From Maritalea porphyrae (lineage in GTDB: Bacteria; Pseudomonadota; Alphaproteobacteria; Rhizobiales; Devosiaceae): a DNA stretch of 64,000 nucleotides. The notes under the pieces were generated by a model that saw only the letters and a list, made by a program, of their open reading frames with translations, was not told the origin of the DNA and searched no databases. Location of the stretch: NCBI RefSeq assembly GCF_027213965.1, contig NZ_JAPWGX010000003.1, positions 62,001 to 126,000 of the forward strand. The letters are read 5' to 3'. Made by a program: the position numbers and the translations under genes. Shown here in pieces: positions 1 through 8,659 of the stretch; position 1 is the stretch's first letter; every line of letters starts with the position of its first letter.

Positions 1-1160
1 TTGCGCTGCCCATGTTTATCTTTATGGGACTAATGCTTGACGAAAGTGGAGTGGCTGAGCGTCTGATGACGTCGATGCAGCGTTTGTTCGGCAAAACACG
101 TGGCGGATTGGCGATTACTGTAACGGTTATTGGGATCATTCTTGCGGCGTCTACGGGCATAATTGGTGCATCGGTTGTGCTGCTTGGTGTATTGTCACTA
201 CCATCAATGATGCAGCAAAAGTACTCTCGCAGCTTAGCTTCTGGGGTTGTTGCGGCGTCTGGCACGCTTGGTATCCTAATTCCACCTTCAATCATGCTGG
301 TGATCATGGCCGATCAGATGGCGCTGTCTGTTGGTGACCTGTTCATGGCGGCAGTGTTTCCAGGTGTCATTTTGGGCGGGCTGTACCTTTTGTATTTGTT
401 CATTGTGTCATATCTAAACCCAAAACTTGCGCCAGTCCCTGAAGGGGCAGTGGCCCCTGACTGGGCAGCGGTTAGAGATGTGTTGATTGCGGTGCTTCCA
501 ACGTTTGCATTGATCTTGGCAGTGCTTGGCTCAATATTTGCGGGTATTGCGACCCCGACCGAAGCCTCTGGCGTTGGTGCGCTGGGTGCGACGTTGTTGG
601 CGGTTGGCTATCGCAAGCTCACTCTGAAAAAACTTGTGAATGTGCTCAAGTCGACCTTTAACACTACGGCCTATATCTTTGCGATCTTCTTGGGCGCGAC
701 GGTATTCTCGTATGTTCTAAGAGAATTGGGTGGCGATGCATTAATTGAAGATATGATTGGCTCAACAGGCTTTGGTCCGCACGGCACGATATTGATGATC
801 TTGTTCATCGTGTTTTTGCTGGGCTTTGTGCTTGATTGGATTGAAATCACACTGATTGTTTTGCCGTTGATGCGGCCGATTGTGGCGGGTCTTGGCCTCG
901 ATATACCGGGCTTTGATGTTGTTGATGAGCCGACGTTGGTTTGGTTCGTAATATTGGTGGCGGTCACTTTGCAAACCTCGTTTTTAACGCCGCCGGTGGG
1001 CTTTGCCCTGTTCTACCTCAAAGGGGTATGTCCGCCTGAAATTAAGCTGATGGATATTTACCGCGGTGTGGTGCCTTTCGTGCTGCTTCAATTGCTGGGC
1101 CTCATGCTGGTGTTCTTTTGGCCCGCCTTGGCAACCTGGTTACCGGCTGTCGCCTATTAA
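1..1160 (+). CDS. TRAP transporter large permease (DctM type), 5' end missing
   Basis: This is the large membrane subunit of a tripartite ATP-independent periplasmic transporter, which carries an organic acid across the inner membrane using an ion gradient. The frame is open from the first bases, so the gene starts outside the window and roughly 50 N-terminal residues are absent compared with the family length of about 430. What remains is a chain of hydrophobic helices with DctM-type segments, such as GILIPPSIM near residue 90 and ATPTEASGVGALGA near residue 185. The next gene encodes a D-lactate dehydrogenase 11 bases downstream. Lactate or a related hydroxyacid is therefore a reasonable substrate, but this rests on context only. 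The small permease and binding protein would lie upstream of the window. Confidence 0.9.
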   Translation, partial: ALPMFIFMGLMLDESGVAERLMTSMQRLFGKTRGGLAITVTVIGIILAASTGIIGASVVLLGVLSLPSMMQQKYSRSLASGVVAASGTLGILIPPSIMLVIMADQMALSVGDLFMAAVFPGVILGGLYLLYLFIVSYLNPKLAPVPEGAVAPDWAAVRDVLIAVLPTFALILAVLGSIFAGIATPTEASGVGALGATLLAVGYRKLTLKKLVNVLKSTFNTTAYIFAIFLGATVFSYVLRELGGDALIEDMIGSTGFGPHGTILMILFIVFLLGFVLDWIEITLIVLPLMRPIVAGLGLDIPGFDVVDEPTLVWFVILVAVTLQTSFLTPPVGFALFYLKGVCPPEIKLMDIYRGVVPFVLLQLLGLMLVFFWPALATWLPAVAY

Positions 1161-1171
1161 GGACTGAACTA

Positions 1172-2854
1172 ATGAGTGATGAAACACTAATCGCGCAATT
1201 GCGCGCGTACGTTGGTGCGCGCCATGTTCTGACCGAACAACGCCAAACTGAACGCTTTAGAAAAGGCTTTCGGTCGGGTGAGGGGGAGGCACTTTGTGTG
1301 GTGCGTCCTGGAAGTCTTGTCGAATTGTGGCGTGTGCTGGAAGCCGTGGTGCGGGCCGACAAGATCATCATCATGCAGGCTGCAAATACCGGGTTGACGG
1401 AAGGCTCAACGCCTAAAGGAACTTATGATCGGGAAGTTGTGTTAATCAACACAAAGCGGATCGATCAAATTCACCTCATAGACGATGGTAAGCAGGTAAT
1501 AAGTCTTGCTGGTGCGACGCTTTTTGATCTGGAAAAACTGCTGGACCCCATTGGTCGGCAACCACATTCTGTGATCGGTTCTTCGTGCATTGGTGCATCA
1601 ATAGTTGGTGGAGTTTGCAACAACTCAGGCGGCGCTTTGGTTGAGCGGGGGCCTTCATATACGGAGTTGGCGCTTTTTGCTCAAATAGATGCCGATGGTC
1701 AATTGAAGCTGATCAATAATCTGGACGTAGAGCTGGGGGATGAGCCTGAGCGGATATTGGCAAATTTGGACAGTGGTTTGTTGCCCGCCGATGCAGTGCG
1801 TCAAACCAATCGTTTGGCTTCAGATACAGAGTATGCAGACCGTGTTCGCGATGTGAATGCCGCCAGTCCTGCGCGCTTCAATGCGGATAAGCGCCGCCTA
1901 TATGGAGCGTCTGGTTGTGCGGGTAAACTGGCCGTCTTTGCTGTCCGACAGGACACATATCCAAAGGCAGGGGCAGAGAAAGTCTTCTACATTGGTACCA
2001 ACGATGCTGGTGATCTCACAGCGATCCGGCGGCGAATACTGAGTGAATTTGAAACTTTGCCCATTAGCGCTGAGTATATGCATCGTACAATTTTCGACAT
2101 TTCGGAGGAGTACGGCAAGGATACCGTTTTGTTGATCAAGCAATTGGGTACTGATCGATTGCCGCAAGTGTTTGCGCTTAAAGCTTTCTTTGATAGTTGG
2201 TTCAACAAGTTTGCGCTAACTCGACATCTGACCGATCGTTTCATGTATGGTTTAGGGCGCATATTGCCTGGTTTGCTACCAGATCGAATGCTGCAATTTC
2301 GAGATAAATTTGAGCATCACTTGATCCTCAAAATGCGGGACGGCGGCATTGATGAAGCACGTGAATTGCTTGGCGAGCTCTCAAACAACGGCACCACTGC
2401 CTTTTTTGAATGTTCGCAAAGTGAAGGCAAAACGGCAGAATTGCATCGCTTTGCAGCGGCAGGAGCTGCCGTGCGCTATCAGGCTGTGCATTCCAAAGAG
2501 GTTGCTGACATTTTGGCGCTGGATATCGCCTTGCCTCGCAATTGTATGAGTTGGGTTGAAGAGCTGCCTGCGCACATAGAAGCGCAGATTGAGCACAAAC
2601 TCTATTATGGGCACTTTATGTGCCACGTTTTTCACCAAGACTATATTGTGAAAAAAGGGGTAGACGTGGCAGCGCTGAAAGTTGAAATGCTGTCGCTGCT
2701 AAACGAGCGGGGTGCTGAGTATCCAGCTGAGCATAATGTGGGACATATGTATGCAGCAAAGCCGGACCTCGCCGAATTCTACCGAACGCAAGATCCAACG
2801 AATTCGATGAACCCCGGCATTGGAAAAATGTCGAAAAAGCGAAACTATGCCTAG
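1172..2854 (+). CDS. dld: Quinone-dependent D-lactate dehydrogenase
   Basis: A 560-residue FAD enzyme that oxidises D-lactate to pyruvate and passes electrons to the quinone pool. It acts as a peripheral protein on the inner face of the membrane. The length is close to that of E. coli Dld (571). The N-terminal FAD-binding part contains QAANTGLTEGSTP near residue 70, and the strongly conserved NNSGGALVERGPSYTELALF near residue 150 is characteristic of Dld rather than of glycolate oxidase. An ATG 54 bases further upstream is in frame but would overlap the permease gene. The ATG at 1172 follows an AAGGA sequence and matches the usual N-terminus. It is probably cotranscribed with the TRAP permease. 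Its end lies only four bases from the convergent adaptor gene. Confidence 0.93.
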   Translation: MSDETLIAQLRAYVGARHVLTEQRQTERFRKGFRSGEGEALCVVRPGSLVELWRVLEAVVRADKIIIMQAANTGLTEGSTPKGTYDREVVLINTKRIDQIHLIDDGKQVISLAGATLFDLEKLLDPIGRQPHSVIGSSCIGASIVGGVCNNSGGALVERGPSYTELALFAQIDADGQLKLINNLDVELGDEPERILANLDSGLLPADAVRQTNRLASDTEYADRVRDVNAASPARFNADKRRLYGASGCAGKLAVFAVRQDTYPKAGAEKVFYIGTNDAGDLTAIRRRILSEFETLPISAEYMHRTIFDISEEYGKDTVLLIKQLGTDRLPQVFALKAFFDSWFNKFALTRHLTDRFMYGLGRILPGLLPDRMLQFRDKFEHHLILKMRDGGIDEARELLGELSNNGTTAFFECSQSEGKTAELHRFAAAGAAVRYQAVHSKEVADILALDIALPRNCMSWVEELPAHIEAQIEHKLYYGHFMCHVFHQDYIVKKGVDVAALKVEMLSLLNERGAEYPAEHNVGHMYAAKPDLAEFYRTQDPTNSMNPGIGKMSKKRNYA

Positions 2855-2858
2855 GTGA

Positions 2859-4190
2859 TCAACGCTCAGAGAATGCTTGGTCAACAGAGCGGAATACGGG
2901 TTTCAGCAAATAGCGAGCGAGTGACTTTTCACCGGTCAATACGTCTGCTGTGACTTCCATTCCCGCGTTTACCGGGTATTTGATACCCTTGTTGGTTAAG
3001 AAATTTTGCTCCAACGCCACCTGCACTTTGAAGAAATGCGTCCCACCTTCGTCAAATGTTGTTGGTGATATGGCCTTCACTTTGCCATTTAGATGGCCGA
3101 ACACAAATGGGTCATAGGTGGAAACCGCAATTCGTGCGTCCGCGCCAACGTTGATGTGACCAATGTCTTTTGGTCGGACCTTGACGTCTGCAATTAAGTT
3201 TCCATCATCAGGTACGATGCTGGCGATGATTTCACCTGAACGGGCGATTGAGCCGACTGTGTTGTATGCTAGTTGATGGATGACCCCATCAATTGGCGAA
3301 GTCACTTCGAGTTGATCGACCAACTCTTGAAATTTCAGCATGTCTGCTTCCATTTCAGTCAGTTCAGAAAGGCCTGTCGTTTCTTGCTTTGCAAGTTGCG
3401 ATTGGATTGAGGATTGTTGTTCGCTGAGCTGAAGCTGGGCCTCTGCCGAAAGCTCCGCTGCGGTAGCAATCGTCGCCTTCAATGACATTAATCTGGCTTT
3501 TGCATCTTCAAGGTCGGCTTCCGCAGACAGTAAGTCGCGACGAGGTGCGAAGCCTTGTTCCACCAAGGACTTGATGCCGTCATAGCGTTCTTGCGTAATC
3601 GCTAATCGCTTTTCGACGCTTTTTTGTTCGGCAATGGCGGCTTGGTGCTCGAGTTCGCGTCTTGCAACTTGGGAGGCGAGTTTGGCTTGCTCTTGCATGA
3701 TACGGGTGCGCTCAAACATAAATGCATCCATCTGTGTGCGCGCAATCGCGGGGTATTTCTCACCTGCTTTGCCAAACTCTGGATTTTGCAGTCCGCGTTG
3801 CTGGGCATCTATGGATGCTAGCGACATGGAAAGGGCGGCCATTCTGATATCCAGTTGATCCCGATTGCTTTGGGTTGCAGTTGGGCTCAGCCGCAACAGG
3901 ACCTGACCCGCTGAAACTCTGTCGCCTACATTGACAAACAGCTCTTCAATTCTGCCGCCGTTCAAATGCTGAACATATTTCACTTTTTCTACGGGTTGGA
4001 TTTGACCCTTGGCGTGCGTAACTTCTGAAATCGAGGTGATAGAAGCCCAAATGATGAAGGCGGCTAGGAACGCAAAGCAACCGCCAACTACAAACGAGTA
4101 GAGTTGGGGGGGATGTTCTTTTTCCAGTGCCAAAGGGAGCGTAAGCGTCTTGGCATCAAGTTCTGTATGTTTTTGGTCGAGCCAACTCAC
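2859..4190 (-). CDS. HlyD-family type I secretion membrane fusion protein
   Basis: A 443-residue periplasmic adaptor that would link the inner-membrane ABC transporter to an outer-membrane TolC channel. A short cytoplasmic N-terminus is followed by one membrane helix at about residues 31-54. After this come the biotinyl/lipoyl-like half motif (GRIEELFVNVGDRVSAGQVL, residues 95-115), a long alpha-helical coiled region (about 130-290) rich in Q, E, A and L, a second lipoyl half (TSPIDGVIHQL) and a beta-barrel domain to the C-terminus. Length and order match HlyD/PrtE/LapC proteins. It is the last gene of the leftward secretion operon, 96 bases after the second ABC gene. No tolC homologue is present in the window, so the outer-membrane partner must be encoded elsewhere. 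Confidence 0.93.
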   Translation of the reverse strand: MSWLDQKHTELDAKTLTLPLALEKEHPPQLYSFVVGGCFAFLAAFIIWASITSISEVTHAKGQIQPVEKVKYVQHLNGGRIEELFVNVGDRVSAGQVLLRLSPTATQSNRDQLDIRMAALSMSLASIDAQQRGLQNPEFGKAGEKYPAIARTQMDAFMFERTRIMQEQAKLASQVARRELEHQAAIAEQKSVEKRLAITQERYDGIKSLVEQGFAPRRDLLSAEADLEDAKARLMSLKATIATAAELSAEAQLQLSEQQSSIQSQLAKQETTGLSELTEMEADMLKFQELVDQLEVTSPIDGVIHQLAYNTVGSIARSGEIIASIVPDDGNLIADVKVRPKDIGHINVGADARIAVSTYDPFVFGHLNGKVKAISPTTFDEGGTHFFKVQVALEQNFLTNKGIKYPVNAGMEVTADVLTGEKSLARYLLKPVFRSVDQAFSER

Positions 4191-4286
4191 TACGCACGTC
4201 CTGTACTAAAAATATAACTAACAAATGGTATCAGATTACTCTTAACGGTGTGTTGTGCGCCGCGTTGAGAAATCAGAAATTGAACC

Positions 4287-6632
4287 TTAGGCGATCTTTT
4301 TATTGAACTCGGCGAGCTGCGGCATGACGCGCTCAGGGGGCCCATTCAAGATCGCTCGACCTTCATGCAGAACGATCACGCGATCAGCCATTTTCATGTG
4401 GCTCGGCCGTTGTGTTGTGAACAAAACCGTTGATCTGCCACGTAGATTATCGATATGTGCCATAAACTTTTGATCCGTCTCAAAGTCGATAAAGTTGGCA
4501 GGTTCGTCCAAGAAGTAATAGGCGGCCTGTTTTGCGAAGGTGACGACAAGAAGAAGGCGTTGTTTGAGGCTGTCAGACATTTTGCTCAATGTTTCAGTGC
4601 GCAGTCGCGTTTCGAGCCCTTCATCAAGGTCAGGGTGATCAAGAGGCACATTGAATTGCGCCATCATGCGTTCGATTTCACTGGTTTCGATAGCTGGATC
4701 ATTCATTTTCACGTTTTGCTCAATCGAGCCGTAGAAGAAACGCGGCCTATCTTGTTGAAAGCTTATTTCGAACCGCAGTTCGCCCAAATCGAGTTGACGA
4801 ATGTCCAAATGATCAAACGTAATCGAGCCTGATTGGGCTTTGTATAGACCTGCGAGGAGCTTCAGAAATGTCGATTTTCCGCTACCGCTCGGGCCGGTTA
4901 TTGCCACAATCTCTCCGGGGGCGATGTTCACATTCAGACCGCGTATGGCAGCGTCTGTGGCCTGCTGATATCTAAATGATAGATCCCTTGTACGTATGTG
5001 CCCGTCAAAAGAGCGGCTGATGTTCGGTATGACGCCGGGAGTGCGTTCGGTTTGCAGGCGCATGAGGTTGTTGATCAAGCGCACCGCCTCAATCAAGCGA
5101 CCAACGCGGCTCAGGCTCATGAACGCGTTTTGCAGCGGTGATAGAATGCGCCAAACGATGGCCATGATTGCAATCAACCCGCCAATGTTTAGATTGCCGT
5201 TGATCACTGAAATGGTGCCACAACCCAGCATTACAACGCCTGCATACATCGACAAGGCTTGAGATATGATTTGTACTTTTTGGGAAAAATGTTGGGCCTT
5301 GAAGTCAAGCGCGCCGAAACTCGCCGACGCTTTTTCAAATCGGCTTTGCCAAATTTTTTCGCCGCCAACATTGCGAATATCGCGTTGATTGAGGAACAGC
5401 TCCATCATGATGTTTTGTTTTTTTGTTTTCGCATCACCGCTTTGCATGGTTTGGCGTTTCGCAATTGGGATGGTGATGGCAGCGAGCACGAGGTACAAAA
5501 TCACCAATACAACGGGGATGGCGGCAAGCCAGCCACCAATTAGTGCAATTGCGGTAATGAAAATCAATATGAATGGTAGATCGAGAATGGCAGTGCCAAG
5601 TGAGCCGATAAACAACTCACGCAGCTTTTCAAATTGTCTCAAGCGCGACAATTGTGCGCCGATTGGTGCGCTTTGGACGAACTGAAACGGCATATACAAT
5701 AGACGTTCAAAGACCTCGACCGAAAGCGCGCTATCAAACCGTGCGCCAATGTACGCGAGGATTTTGGAACGTAGATTCCGCAATGCAAATTCGGCCAAAA
5801 TCACAATAGATATTCCGACGACCAGCATTATGAGGCTATCGGAAGATTTTGACGGTATGACATAGCCAAATATGGCCATGATGAATATGGGCACAGCGAG
5901 CGCGGCCATGTTGATGCCAAAATTCACGAGAAACAGGCTCATGAAAAGGTTTTTGAAAGACGCGGTCGCCTGCGTTACCCAACCAAATGAGTTTATGTGT
6001 CGGATATGCGTTTCAATATCGACCGGGCTGATCAGATATACGGTTTGTGGACGTCCACTACAGGCGTAGGTCTCTTCTTTGCCAGTTGCGCCATTATATA
6101 GAACAGCAGTGTTTTCAGAATGGTCGATGGACAAAATAACGGAGACTGTACCGTTGCGGCCATGGTGTATACAGGGCAGCTTTTCGTCTGAAAGCTCCGA
6201 GAGGCGAATAGAATGTTTTTCCGCGGCCAAACTTAAGCGCGTGAGGACCGCGCGCATGCTTGCAAGGTCTGCAACTCTTTCGAAATGGGGTAGGGCTTGT
6301 ACTAAGTGTGTATCATTCCCCGCCCAACCCATGACGGCCAGTAGGACCTGCAAGCAATTACCCGCTGAACTTTCATAGTCAATGCCGGGCCATCTTTCTT
6401 TGATGCCAAGTCGCTGTTCAAATTCTGAGAATTGTTGGTCGTCATTGTCGTCTTCAAAGAGCTGAACTTCTGACGACACTTGCACTTGTGGGTTCGTCAG
6501 GCTGCGGGCGATTGCTTCCAAGTCGGCAATATTGCCATGGCCGGCGGCAATCCGTGAACGAGCGGCTTTTGTTGCGTCATCAACTTCAGGGATATTCTCA
6601 ATTTGGGTGTCAGGGGTCTTGATGTCGCTCAT
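4287..6632 (-). CDS. Type I secretion ABC transporter with C39-like domain and altered NBD motifs
   Basis: A 781-residue ABC half-exporter. Residues about 65-205 form a C39-peptidase-like domain. The position of the catalytic cysteine appears to hold serine (ESSAGNC) and the usual histidine is not evident, so it looks like the non-cleaving substrate-docking version seen in HlyB. About six membrane helices follow (225-510). The ATPase domain has an intact Walker A (GPSGSGKST, about residue 580), a Q-loop and a Walker B with glutamate (YYFLDEP). The signature LSGGQ is replaced by MSDSL and the switch histidine by glutamine (FTTQRPS). It overlaps the upstream ABC gene by one base (TAATG). The proteins are too different to be a duplication, so the two half-transporters probably pair as a heterodimer to export the RTX protein. 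Confidence 0.9.
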   Translation of the reverse strand: MSDIKTPDTQIENIPEVDDATKAARSRIAAGHGNIADLEAIARSLTNPQVQVSSEVQLFEDDNDDQQFSEFEQRLGIKERWPGIDYESSAGNCLQVLLAVMGWAGNDTHLVQALPHFERVADLASMRAVLTRLSLAAEKHSIRLSELSDEKLPCIHHGRNGTVSVILSIDHSENTAVLYNGATGKEETYACSGRPQTVYLISPVDIETHIRHINSFGWVTQATASFKNLFMSLFLVNFGINMAALAVPIFIMAIFGYVIPSKSSDSLIMLVVGISIVILAEFALRNLRSKILAYIGARFDSALSVEVFERLLYMPFQFVQSAPIGAQLSRLRQFEKLRELFIGSLGTAILDLPFILIFITAIALIGGWLAAIPVVLVILYLVLAAITIPIAKRQTMQSGDAKTKKQNIMMELFLNQRDIRNVGGEKIWQSRFEKASASFGALDFKAQHFSQKVQIISQALSMYAGVVMLGCGTISVINGNLNIGGLIAIMAIVWRILSPLQNAFMSLSRVGRLIEAVRLINNLMRLQTERTPGVIPNISRSFDGHIRTRDLSFRYQQATDAAIRGLNVNIAPGEIVAITGPSGSGKSTFLKLLAGLYKAQSGSITFDHLDIRQLDLGELRFEISFQQDRPRFFYGSIEQNVKMNDPAIETSEIERMMAQFNVPLDHPDLDEGLETRLRTETLSKMSDSLKQRLLLVVTFAKQAAYYFLDEPANFIDFETDQKFMAHIDNLRGRSTVLFTTQRPSHMKMADRVIVLHEGRAILNGPPERVMPQLAEFNKKIA

Positions 6633-8422
6633 TAGCCAGCAGCCTTTTCGTCGACTTTTTGGGCCGCAGGATGGTAAGTTGGAAATTCAAATGGGACCAA
6701 CTCGCCCTGGCGCAACTGCATGCATGTGTCTGCTATAGATAGGAATGAAGGTCGGTTTGATAGAATGATCATTGTGGTGGAACCGCGTAGCGCTGTCAGA
6801 CCCCGCTGCAAAAGCTTTTCTGCACGTTGATCAAGCACGGCGTTTGCTTCCTCTAACACGAGTATTTTGGGGCGGCGGGCCAATGCACGTGCAATACATA
6901 TGCGCTGTTGAAAGCTTGGCGGTAGCATTTCACTTCCACCAGAGCCGAGCAAGGTGTCGTAACCCAATGGTAGATGCTGGATGTCGGCCTCTAGACCGAT
7001 TAGTCGGGAAGCAGCGCGTGCAGACTGCAGCCCCTCACGGGTGTCAAAAAGCGTGAGGTTTTCAAGGATAGTGCCCTTAAAAATGGCGGTATGCTGAGGA
7101 ACATATGCGATAGAACTGCTTAGGTCAGCGCCCACAAGTTCTTCAATGCCAATACCGCAAATGCTGAGTGAGCCTGCCGTTGGCGTCGAAACCGCGCGCA
7201 TTAGCGAGAGCAGTGTACGGTCATCTGGCGCGTTGCCACCTTTAAGCGCAAGGATTTGACCATGGGGAATTTGAATTGAAATAGGGGCGGTGAGCGCATT
7301 GTTGCTGCCTTCCCGCAAAAACTGAACGTTTTCTAACTGGATTTCACCAGAAGGCAATTTTACTGGTTCGCGTTCGATGTCCGGTTGATCATTCAATGCA
7401 AAAAGCTCATCGACGTTCTTTTTGACCAGATCAAAGTTGCTTAGTTCACCCCAAGTGCGCACAGATCTGACGAGAACTTCCACCGCGCGCCCGCCGAGTA
7501 ACAAACAACACGCAAGAGCGCCGAATGACAGCGCGCCATTTACAACCAAATAGGCGCCTAAACTGACAATCGTGACCATTGTTGCTGAGGCGAAAACACC
7601 ACCAAGAGACTGGGTTACACCGTCGATACGTACGGACTTGTGAAATGCAATCGCAATTGCTTCTTGTAAGCGTTCATACCGTCGCATCATCTGTGGTTCG
7701 CAGGACATGGTCTTAATGTTCTCAAGACCTGACAATGCCTCAATTACAAAGTCGTACTTTCGACGATCCAAGTCTTGTTGTTCTTCTTGCAGGTGCTGAA
7801 TTTTGCGGGCTCTGGTCAGCAAGTTGTAAGCGAATACGACAAAGAGGGCGATCACTGCATAAGCAAGTGTGGGGGCAATGATGAACATGGCCCCAAGAAA
7901 AATCACGATAAAGGGTAAATCGACAAGCCCCATCCGTGCCGGACCCGCGAACATTTTTGCCGTGGCAGATAGCGCGTTCATACGATCGATATGCGTGCTT
8001 GCAGGGTCGCGTTCAATTGTACTGAGTTGTCCTTTGAATACCCGCCGCACGGCCTCTGTTTCCGCTAGATAGTCAATGTGCGCAGCTGACCAACCAGAAA
8101 TGTGGGAGCGAATGATCTTGAGGGCTGTGTCAATGGCAATTGCCACCATTAGGCCTGCCATGAGATAGCTTAAGGTGGACAATGACTGGTTTGGAATTAT
8201 CCGATCATAAATCTGCAGAATGACAATTGGCATTCCCAGACCCAAAATGTTGATGATCATTGTGGCTGCAACAATGCGCTTGGGGACGCGGATTAAGTGT
8301 GCAAACCAAAGTTTTTGCATGCTCTTTGGTGGGTGCAGTTTTTCATGTATTTGCGCAAACCAGTCCCTCAGTGACACTCGTTGTTTGTCGCCATTCTGAG
8401 CATTGGTATCGCTTGAACCCAT
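6632..8422 (-). CDS. Type I secretion ABC half-transporter with degenerate ATPase site
   Basis: A 596-residue ABC exporter subunit of PrtD-like size without a C39-like domain. Membrane helices span about residues 45-310, beginning with the typical ILGLGMPIVILQIYDRIIPN. The ATPase domain is strongly modified. Walker A reads GGNAPDDRT with no lysine at the usual place (bases 7214-7243). The signature is LPPSF instead of LSGGQ, Walker B is LVLEE instead of LxLDE, and the switch position is N (LSNRPS). The Q-loop (YVPQH) is kept. It is the first gene of a leftward operon, divergent from the RTX gene. I infer that it is the catalytically weak half of a heterodimer with the next gene. The domain fold itself is not in doubt. 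Confidence 0.9.
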   Translation of the reverse strand: MGSSDTNAQNGDKQRVSLRDWFAQIHEKLHPPKSMQKLWFAHLIRVPKRIVAATMIINILGLGMPIVILQIYDRIIPNQSLSTLSYLMAGLMVAIAIDTALKIIRSHISGWSAAHIDYLAETEAVRRVFKGQLSTIERDPASTHIDRMNALSATAKMFAGPARMGLVDLPFIVIFLGAMFIIAPTLAYAVIALFVVFAYNLLTRARKIQHLQEEQQDLDRRKYDFVIEALSGLENIKTMSCEPQMMRRYERLQEAIAIAFHKSVRIDGVTQSLGGVFASATMVTIVSLGAYLVVNGALSFGALACCLLLGGRAVEVLVRSVRTWGELSNFDLVKKNVDELFALNDQPDIEREPVKLPSGEIQLENVQFLREGSNNALTAPISIQIPHGQILALKGGNAPDDRTLLSLMRAVSTPTAGSLSICGIGIEELVGADLSSSIAYVPQHTAIFKGTILENLTLFDTREGLQSARAASRLIGLEADIQHLPLGYDTLLGSGGSEMLPPSFQQRICIARALARRPKILVLEEANAVLDQRAEKLLQRGLTALRGSTTMIILSNRPSFLSIADTCMQLRQGELVPFEFPTYHPAAQKVDEKAAG

Positions 8423-8659
8423 GTTTATTGTGCCTGCGCTGCTATTATTGCAAAGTATTGATGTGGATTTCCCAGCTACTGTCTTATCCGTCTGTTTGCC
8501 TTAATCTTTACTTAACCACGATCAACAAATTGCGGTTTTTATTGGTATTTTTTGGCGCGTTTTTACTGGATTTCCAATTTGGTAACTAGTTTGGGTCATC
8601 GGCAATTAATCGGCCTTCTATAAGTTCGCACGTGAAATTCGATCTTGGGAGAAAGCAAA

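Noticed and set aside
1118-1171. Longer N-terminus for D-lactate dehydrogenase
   Set aside because: It would overlap the permease gene by 43 bases and adds residues not found in the family; the ATG at 1172 has a Shine-Dalgarno sequence.
4287-6632. Bacteriocin-type C39 peptidase activity of the second ABC protein
   Set aside because: The catalytic Cys and His positions are not kept, and the RTX partner has no double-glycine leader.
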